DNA of 64,000 nt, from contig NZ_CH672433.1 of assembly GCF_000153025.1 (NCBI RefSeq), forward strand, positions 42,979 through 106,978, read 5' to 3'. The notes beneath the pieces were generated by a model. The model was not told the DNA's origin and made no database searches. It saw nothing but the letters and a program-made list of their open reading frames with translations. The position numbers were made by a program, and so were the translations under genes. This document shows positions 58,666 to 64,000 of the stretch, piece after piece. How positions within the stretch are numbered: the stretch's first letter is position 1; every line of letters begins with the position of its first letter. The DNA comes from Marinomonas sp. MED121 (GTDB lineage Bacteria > Pseudomonadota > Gammaproteobacteria > Pseudomonadales > Marinomonadaceae).

Positions 58666-59679
58666 ATGAGCACGTCAGCACCAACCAAGAAATACCGTTA
58701 TGGTTTTGTACTTGTAGAAGACTTTTCTATGCTTCCCATGACTTCTGCAATTGAAGTTATGCGCATGGCTAACTATTTATTAGGACATGATGTATATGAG
58801 TGGTTTACCATCACTCAAGATGGGCAGCCAGCCAAAGCCAGTGACAATATCATGATTGCTGCGGACCTCGATTTTAGACAGGACTTATCAAACTTTGATG
58901 GCATCATAGTGTGTTCAGGAGTAAATGTTGAAAAAAATTGCGACCCTCAATTACTACACTGGCTAAGAGAGCAAGAAAAGAAAGGCACAGCAATGGGTGC
59001 CATTTGTACCGGTGCATTTATTCTTGCTGCGGCAGGTTTAATGGATGGTTATCGTTGTACTGTCCATTGGGAGTATATGACAACTTTCTGCGAACGCTTC
59101 CCTAATGCTTATACTGACTTAAAACTCTTCTCTTTTGATCGTGACCGCTTTACTTGCGCAGGTGGCACCGCCCCACTAGATATGTTCTTAAACATGGTAC
59201 GTAAGCACTTTAGTCACGAATTAAGTGCGGCGATTGGTGAGGAATTTATGTCTGAACGCATACGTACCGAAAGTGATTTACAGAGAATCCCATTAAGAAC
59301 CTACTTAGGTCCTAGCCACTCCAAGCTAATGGAAGTCGTATCATTAATGGAAGCCAACCTTGAGGAACCAATCTCTTTAGATGAATTGGCAAGTTTTGTG
59401 AGCATGTCCAGACGTCAGCTTGAACGACAATTTCAGAAACACTTAAATTGCACGCCTTCTCGTTATTATCTAAAACTTCGTCTTGTGCGTGCTAGAAAAC
59501 TGCTCACTCAAACCAGTATGTCTATAACCGACATTGGTATTGCCTGTGGTTTTGTTTCTACCCCTCACTTTAGTAAATGCTATCGTGAATATTTTGGTAT
59601 ACCGCCTCGCAACGAGCGAATCACCCCCCATACTCAAGTTCCTTTTATGGGTATTCAAGGGGCGGCTTTTAGCGCATAG
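58666..59679 (+). CDS. gbdR: GlxA/AraC family activator GbdR
   Basis: GbdR activates the glycine betaine and dimethylglycine catabolic genes in Pseudomonas. The 337 residues have an N-terminal GATase1-like ligand domain (YGFVLVEDFSMLPMTSAIEV, AMGAICTGAFILAAAGLMDG, ATVHWEY-like TVHWEYM) and a C-terminal AraC helix-turn-helix pair (SLDELASFVSMSRRQLERQF, SITDIGIACGFVSTPHFSKC). It is divergent from gbcB and the sarcosine oxidase operon, which supports the name. Confidence 0.92.
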   Translation: MSTSAPTKKYRYGFVLVEDFSMLPMTSAIEVMRMANYLLGHDVYEWFTITQDGQPAKASDNIMIAADLDFRQDLSNFDGIIVCSGVNVEKNCDPQLLHWLREQEKKGTAMGAICTGAFILAAAGLMDGYRCTVHWEYMTTFCERFPNAYTDLKLFSFDRDRFTCAGGTAPLDMFLNMVRKHFSHELSAAIGEEFMSERIRTESDLQRIPLRTYLGPSHSKLMEVVSLMEANLEEPISLDELASFVSMSRRQLERQFQKHLNCTPSRYYLKLRLVRARKLLTQTSMSITDIGIACGFVSTPHFSKCYREYFGIPPRNERITPHTQVPFMGIQGAAFSA

Positions 59680-59695
59680 TAAGCCATCTGTTTTC

Positions 59696-59720
59696 AAAGA
59701 GCCCTCAAGGGCTCTTTTTT
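59696..59720 (+). terminator. Intrinsic terminator of gbdR
   Basis: The stem AAAGAGCCC/GGGCTCTTT with loop TCAA is followed by further T. Confidence 0.9.
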
Positions 59721-59957
59721 GTACCTCACTTCATTCAATTTCGTCCTCCCCCCCTGTTCAACTGAATTATTTCAAACATAATTAAAATTATTCTTTCGCT
59801 TTTTATTAAGATGGATACAATAGCCGCACTCAAATTTCAGCAATTATAAAATTGCTAAGAGGTCTCATAAATAACAGTAAAACCTCCCCGAATTAGGTTC
59901 AGCGATTCGCAGCTTAAACCAGACTTCAGGGCGCACCAGTATATAGAGGATTGTCCT

Positions 59958-60902
59958 ATGTTCTTTGAAGGTTCAGAGAAAAAAGTTGAGCTTGTCATGT
60001 CTCATGATGCTGTCTCATTAAGAAGCCTTGGTATCAACTTTTGGTCCAACATAGTGGCTCAATGTGACGCTGAAATTCTATCAAGCATTTCTAATGATCA
60101 CTGTGATGCTTACCTCTTATCTGAATCTAGCTTGTTTGTCTGGGATCATCACTTCTTAATGTTGACCTGTGGTACGACAACCCTAGTCAATTCTTTACAG
60201 GCATTCCTTGACCACCTTGAAAATCATTTTGAAGGTCAATTAGAATTAATTGAATCCGTCATTTTTCAACGTAAAAATGAGTATCAGTCACACCTACAAA
60301 TAACATCATTTGAACAAGACATAGCTAGGCTACAAAAAAGACTTAAAGGGGTGGCATTTCAACTTGGTAATCTTGATAGTCATCACAACTATATTTATCA
60401 CCTTGATAAGCCCTACACGCCGAATCAATCTGATAAGACATTTGAGCTCTTGATGTATCACATAGAAGGTAAAACAGCAGATTACTTAAGGCAAGAGGGG
60501 CAGGACGCAAGCACTATTCGCAGCATGTTAAGCCTTGAGACCTTGTTACCTGGCTTTACTATTGATGAATATGTTTTTGAACCTTTTGGCTATTCGATGA
60601 ATGCCATTCTCGGGGATAAATATGCCACCATGCATATCACACCTCAGGAAAAAAGTTCTTATGTTAGCTTTGAAACAAACCTTGATATAAAACAACACAG
60701 TGTGAACATTTTTAACCAGTTAATACATCTACTTCAGCCAAGTTGTTTTGATATTATTAGCTTTAATGATGAAGCAGAAATTCATACTGAACATACCTTG
60801 ATGAATCAGGTTGAACAAGATTTAAGCTGTGGTTATACCATGCGCTTTAAAGAATATATGAAACAGCAAAAAATCAGTGCGGCCACCCAAATCACCCTAT
60901 AG
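59958..60902 (+). CDS. speD: S-adenosylmethionine decarboxylase proenzyme, eukaryotic type
   Basis: The enzyme makes decarboxylated AdoMet for spermidine synthesis. The 314-residue chain follows the eukaryotic family, not the E. coli or Bacillus forms: FFEGSEKKVE at the start (human FFEGTEKLLE), the self-cleavage site DAYLLSESSLF with the cut expected between E56 and S57, LTCGTTTLV with C71, FGYSMNA with S213, TMHITPQ with H226 and SYVSFETNL. The human putrescine-site residues D174, T176, E178 and E256 match D159, T161, E163 and E239 here, from memory of the human sequence. The ATG is 7 bases after AGGA, which can pair with the TCCT next to it. No spermidine synthase gene is adjacent. Transfer from a eukaryote, or an old shared form, are both possible. 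Confidence 0.93.
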   Translation: MFFEGSEKKVELVMSHDAVSLRSLGINFWSNIVAQCDAEILSSISNDHCDAYLLSESSLFVWDHHFLMLTCGTTTLVNSLQAFLDHLENHFEGQLELIESVIFQRKNEYQSHLQITSFEQDIARLQKRLKGVAFQLGNLDSHHNYIYHLDKPYTPNQSDKTFELLMYHIEGKTADYLRQEGQDASTIRSMLSLETLLPGFTIDEYVFEPFGYSMNAILGDKYATMHITPQEKSSYVSFETNLDIKQHSVNIFNQLIHLLQPSCFDIISFNDEAEIHTEHTLMNQVEQDLSCGYTMRFKEYMKQQKISAATQITL

Positions 60903-60916
60903 AAAATAAACTAACT

Positions 60917-60953
60917 AAAAAGCCACCAGCAGTAAGTACTGCGGTGGCTTTAT
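60917..60953. terminator. Bidirectional terminator between speD and clpB
   Basis: The stem AAAGCCACC-GCAGT/ACTGC-GGTGGCTTT has a one-base bulge and a short loop. It lies between two convergent genes. Confidence 0.8.
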
Positions 60954-60968
60954 TCGTTCTAAATAAAT

Positions 60969-63548
60969 CTATTGTTTTTTAAAGCAAATATTTCCATCAT
61001 CTAGATCAGCAAGAATATGATCTCCAGCAGCAAAGTTACCTGCCAGCAACTCATTTGCTAAAGGGTTTTCTAACCAATTCTGGATCGCTCTTTTAAGCGG
61101 TCTCGCCCCATAAACAGGGTCATAACCAACCTCTGCAAGACGATCCAAGGCTTGTTCTGATAAGGCTAATGTCATACCCATTTCTTGTAATCGTCCATTT
61201 AAATGGGTCATTTGAATGCGCGCAATACCATGAATTTGACTCTGCATAAGCGGATGAAATACGACAGTTTCATCAATCCGGTTAATAAACTCAGGCCTAA
61301 AGTGATTACCAACAACCGCTAAAACATCATGTTTGATTTCTTCATATTGCTCATTAGAACGATAATTCTGAATCAAATCAGACCCTAGGTTAGATGTCAT
61401 CACTATCACGGTATTCCTAAAGTCGACTGTACGCCCTTGGCCATCAGTCAAACGACCATCATCCAATACCTGCAGCAGTATATTAAACACATCCGGATGC
61501 GCTTTTTCTATCTCGTCCAACAAAAGAACCGAATAAGGTCTGCGTCTAACCGCTTCGGTTAGATAGCCTCCTTCCTCATAACCCACATAACCAGGAGGCG
61601 AGCCAATCAAACGAGCGACAGAATGTTTCTCCATAAACTCAGACATGTCGACTCTCACCATAGAGGCTTCGGTATCAAACAAGAAGGTTGCAAGGGATTT
61701 ACATAACTCAGTTTTACCCACACCTGTTGGCCCAAGGAAAAGAAAGGAGCCATTTGGACGATTCGGGTCAGCAAGCCCAGAACGAGAGCGACGTACGGCA
61801 TTCGCCACAGCGGTTACCGCTTCTTCTTGACCTATCACTGATGCATGTAACTCATTTTCCATTGTCAGTAACTTTTCTCGCTCGCCTTGCAGCATTTTAT
61901 CCACCGGTATGCCAGTCCAACGAGACACAACGGTTGCCACCTCTTCCTCTGAAACTCGGTTTCTCAGTAGCTGAGTTTGATCAAGCTCTTCCGCCATACT
62001 GGCTTTTTCGATTTCAGCTTCAAGCATAGGTATGACCCCATACTGTAATTCAGACATTTTTGCTAAATTACCGTCACGACGCGCCTCTTCCATCTCTTGA
62101 CGAACTGACTCTAATTCTTCTTTGAGCTTTTGCGCACCTTGTAATTGTGCTTTCTCAGCGTTCCAGATTTCTTCCAGATCACTAAACTGTTTTTCGGCAA
62201 TCGCAATATCAGCTTCTAATTTTGAAAGTCGCTGTTTAGATGCCCTATCCTTTTCTTTTTTCAGGGCTTCTTTTTCAATTTTCAATTGAATAAGACGACG
62301 CTCAAGCCTATCCATATCCTCGGGCTTAGAATCCATTTCCATACGAATGCGGCTGCCCGCCTCATCAATAAGGTCTATCGCTTTATCAGGTAATTGTCTG
62401 TCGGTTATATAGCGTTGCGATAGTTTCGCTGCGGCAATAATCGCCGAATCAGTAATATCTACTCCATGGTGAATTTCATAACGCTCTTTTAAGCCACGAA
62501 GAATAGCAATGGTATCAGCAACACTCGGCTCTTCTACTAATACCTTTTGGAAACGTCGCTCTAGGGCTGCATCTTTTTCTATAAATTGACGATATTCATC
62601 TAGCGTTGTTGCCCCCACACAATGCAGTTCACCACGTGAAAGCGCAGGTTTAAGCATATTCCCCGCATCCATGGAGCCTTCAGATTTACCTGCACCAACC
62701 ATGGTATGTATTTCATCAATGAACAAAATGATCTGACCTTCCTGCTTGGAAAGCTCAGTTAATAAGGATTTCAGCCTTTCTTCAAACTCACCTCGATATT
62801 TAGCACCGGCAATCAGTGCGGCCATGTCCAGTGATAAAACACGTTTATTCTTTAACCCTTCAGGCACTTCACCATTGACGATTCGTTGGGCTAATCCCTC
62901 AGCAATAGCGGTTTTACCTACACCAGGCTCACCAATCAAAACTGGGTTGTTTTTACGACGGCGCTGCAATACCTGAATCGTACGGCGGATTTCATCATCA
63001 CGGCCGATCACTGGGTCTAGCTGACCTTCAGCGGCACGTGCGGTTAGATCTACGGTGAACTTATCTAATGCTTGACGGCTTTCTTCTGCATTTGGGTCAT
63101 TCACTCCCTCACCACCACGAACTTGATCAATCACTGCGACAATATCTGCTTTTGTCACACCGGTTTTTTTAAGCGCTTTAGCCAGTTCATCTTTACCATC
63201 AAACATGGCTAATAAAATCAGTTCTGATGAAATATATTGGTCTTTACGCTTTTGTGCTTCTTTATCTGCTAGGTTTAATAAGCGCCCTAGCTCAGGTGAC
63301 ATTTGAATATTACCATCGTGATCCTGCATCTCAGGCAGGTTATCAAGAATGCTATTTAGGGTGTCACGAAATTTTGCTACCTGTACACCAGCTTGCTGCA
63401 AAATGGGTCTTATGCCGCCACCTTGCTGATCAAACAGGGCGACTAATAAATGCACCGCATCTATGTAAGTATGATCTCTGCCTAACGCAACAGATTGAGC
63501 GTCTGATAAGGCGATTTGTAATTTACTGGTTAATCGGTCGATTCTCAT
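60969..63548 (-). CDS. clpB: ATP-dependent chaperone ClpB
   Basis: ClpB dissolves protein aggregates together with DnaK. The 859 residues show the N-terminal domain (about 1-145), AAA module 1 with [15 protein letters not shown] and [15 protein letters not shown], the long middle coiled coil (about residues 405-525, rich in Lys/Glu/Leu) that distinguishes ClpB from ClpA, and AAA module 2 with [18 protein letters not shown] and [17 protein letters not shown]. There is no ClpP-binding loop. It is preceded by a sigma-32-like promoter and by pgeF, as in E. coli. Confidence 0.98.
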   Translation of the reverse strand: MRIDRLTSKLQIALSDAQSVALGRDHTYIDAVHLLVALFDQQGGGIRPILQQAGVQVAKFRDTLNSILDNLPEMQDHDGNIQMSPELGRLLNLADKEAQKRKDQYISSELILLAMFDGKDELAKALKKTGVTKADIVAVIDQVRGGEGVNDPNAEESRQALDKFTVDLTARAAEGQLDPVIGRDDEIRRTIQVLQRRRKNNPVLIGEPGVGKTAIAEGLAQRIVNGEVPEGLKNKRVLSLDMAALIAGAKYRGEFEERLKSLLTELSKQEGQIILFIDEIHTMVGAGKSEGSMDAGNMLKPALSRGELHCVGATTLDEYRQFIEKDAALERRFQKVLVEEPSVADTIAILRGLKERYEIHHGVDITDSAIIAAAKLSQRYITDRQLPDKAIDLIDEAGSRIRMEMDSKPEDMDRLERRLIQLKIEKEALKKEKDRASKQRLSKLEADIAIAEKQFSDLEEIWNAEKAQLQGAQKLKEELESVRQEMEEARRDGNLAKMSELQYGVIPMLEAEIEKASMAEELDQTQLLRNRVSEEEVATVVSRWTGIPVDKMLQGEREKLLTMENELHASVIGQEEAVTAVANAVRRSRSGLADPNRPNGSFLFLGPTGVGKTELCKSLATFLFDTEASMVRVDMSEFMEKHSVARLIGSPPGYVGYEEGGYLTEAVRRRPYSVLLLDEIEKAHPDVFNILLQVLDDGRLTDGQGRTVDFRNTVIVMTSNLGSDLIQNYRSNEQYEEIKHDVLAVVGNHFRPEFINRIDETVVFHPLMQSQIHGIARIQMTHLNGRLQEMGMTLALSEQALDRLAEVGYDPVYGARPLKRAIQNWLENPLANELLAGNFAAGDHILADLDDGNICFKKQ

Positions 63549-63590
63549 ATTAAAGTCCTAATTATCCGAAAAATACCTTTGATATTTTCT

Positions 63591-63618
63591 AGATAGGTCC
63601 AGCTTTTTAAATTTCAAT
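63591..63618 (-). promoter_or_regulatory. Heat-shock (sigma-32)-like promoter of clpB
   Basis: On the minus strand ATTGAAA (consensus CTTGAAA) is followed after 13 bases by ACCTATCT (consensus CCCCATNT). It lies about 45 bases before the clpB start. ClpB is a heat-shock gene in relatives, so the site makes sense. Confidence 0.6.
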
Positions 63619-63644
63619 TGCTAAGTGTCATTTTTTTGACACCC

Positions 63645-63674
63645 AATAAAAAAGAGCCTCTCGGCTCTTTATAT
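63645..63674 (-). terminator. Intrinsic terminator of pgeF
   Basis: The stem AAAGAGCC/GGCTCTTT with loop TCTC is followed by T-rich sequence on the minus strand. It separates pgeF from clpB. Confidence 0.8.
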
Positions 63675-63678
63675 AAAT

Positions 63679-64000
63679 TTAGCTCTCAATCCAAATCACA
63701 CTGGCCATACGACCGGTTTGGTGATCTCGTCGATAGGAGAAAAAGTGTGACTCATCCTCATAGGTGCAATATTCACCCCCATAAATATGCCTTACACCTA
63801 AAGAAGCTAATCTTTGTCGAGCTAACTGATAAATATCTGCCAACCATTTACCTTCATTATTTGAGGCTTTAAAGGCTTTTTCAGCCTGTTTATCTTGCAA
63901 AATAAAAGCCTGTTTAACTTCATCTCCCACTTCAAACGCATTCGCACCTATCGCAGGACCAAGCCAGACCATCACATCATTGGCATCTTCAAATTGAGCA
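63679..64000 (-). CDS. pgeF: Peptidoglycan editing factor PgeF / polyphenol-oxidase family (5' part outside the window)
   Basis: Only the C-terminal 107 or so residues are visible; the frame is open to the right edge. The segment DVMVWLGPAIGANAFEVGDEVKQAF and the end YCTYEDESHFFSYRRDHQTGRMASVIWI are typical of the YfiH/PgeF family, which removes wrongly incorporated serine from peptidoglycan precursors. Metal-binding cysteine and histidine residues are in the missing part except C in EYCTY. Position next to clpB matches E. coli yfiH-clpB. Confidence 0.93.
   Translation of the reverse strand, partial: AQFEDANDVMVWLGPAIGANAFEVGDEVKQAFILQDKQAEKAFKASNNEGKWLADIYQLARQRLASLGVRHIYGGEYCTYEDESHFFSYRRDHQTGRMASVIWIES

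Overview
The window is a low-GC gammaproteobacterial chromosome segment. Gene content and order suggest a marine member of the Oceanospirillales such as Marinomonas; this is inference, since no rRNA gene is present. Most of it is conserved core synteny shared with E. coli or Pseudomonas: uvrY-uvrC-pgsA-tRNA-Gly-Cys-Leu, yccA-tusDCB-tusE, ftsK-lolA-rarA-crcB-serS, aat-infA / clpA-clpS / cspD, rluE-nudJ-mnmA-hflD-purB and pgeF-clpB.

Layout. (1) 1-1429: 3' part of a MocR-type regulator. (2) 1430-4446: small accessory islet beside the tRNA cluster, with an AlpA-like regulator, a frameshifted TIR-domain gene, the 3' end of a tyrosine recombinase split by about 24 copies of a 7-base repeat, and a DUF1203 gene. 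(3) 4447-8128: tRNA-Leu(UAA), tRNA-Cys(GCA), tRNA-Gly(GCC), pgsA, uvrC and the uvrY/gacA response regulator. (4) 8309-9947: overlapping pair resembling phage lambda P and DnaT/lambda O helicase loaders. (5) 10181-14964: hibernation factor, yccA, the tRNA 2-thiolation relay tusDCB-tusE, siroheme methyltransferase and serS. (6) 15112-21551: crcB, rarA, lolA, ftsK and an acidic porin. (7) 21956-26449: aat, infA, clpA, clpS and cspD. (8) 26665-33571: rluE, nudJ, mnmA, hflD, purB, roxA, a GNAT protein and fklB. (9) 33675-34467: a Fur-box promoter driving a 61-residue membrane protein, then a universal stress protein. (10) 34769-43655: probable organophosphorus uptake locus with an alkaline-phosphatase-fold enzyme, a HAD phosphatase, a complete peptide-type ABC importer and a LysR regulator. 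(11) 43751-49791: topB, a LysE exporter, two uncharacterised membrane-anchored helical proteins and a PiT phosphate transporter. (12) 50137-59679: glycine betaine/sarcosine catabolism (soxBDAG, sdaA, gbcB) with the activator gbdR divergent. (13) 59958-64000: an S-adenosylmethionine decarboxylase of the eukaryotic type, clpB with a heat-shock-like promoter, and the end of pgeF.

Working together: GbcB with a GbcA encoded elsewhere would demethylate glycine betaine. After a second demethylation SoxBDAG oxidises sarcosine to glycine and a one-carbon unit, and SdaA turns serine into pyruvate. TusDCB and TusE relay sulfur to MnmA, which is encoded about 15 kb away in the same window. ClpS directs N-degron substrates to ClpA; Aat makes such N-degrons, but its usual partner Bpt is missing between aat and infA.

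The most unusual items are the eukaryote-like AdoMet decarboxylase, the heptamer expansion inside the recombinase, the single-base-broken TIR gene, the phage-like helicase-loader pair, the Fur-controlled microprotein, the organophosphorus import locus and the two unknown coiled-coil proteins.
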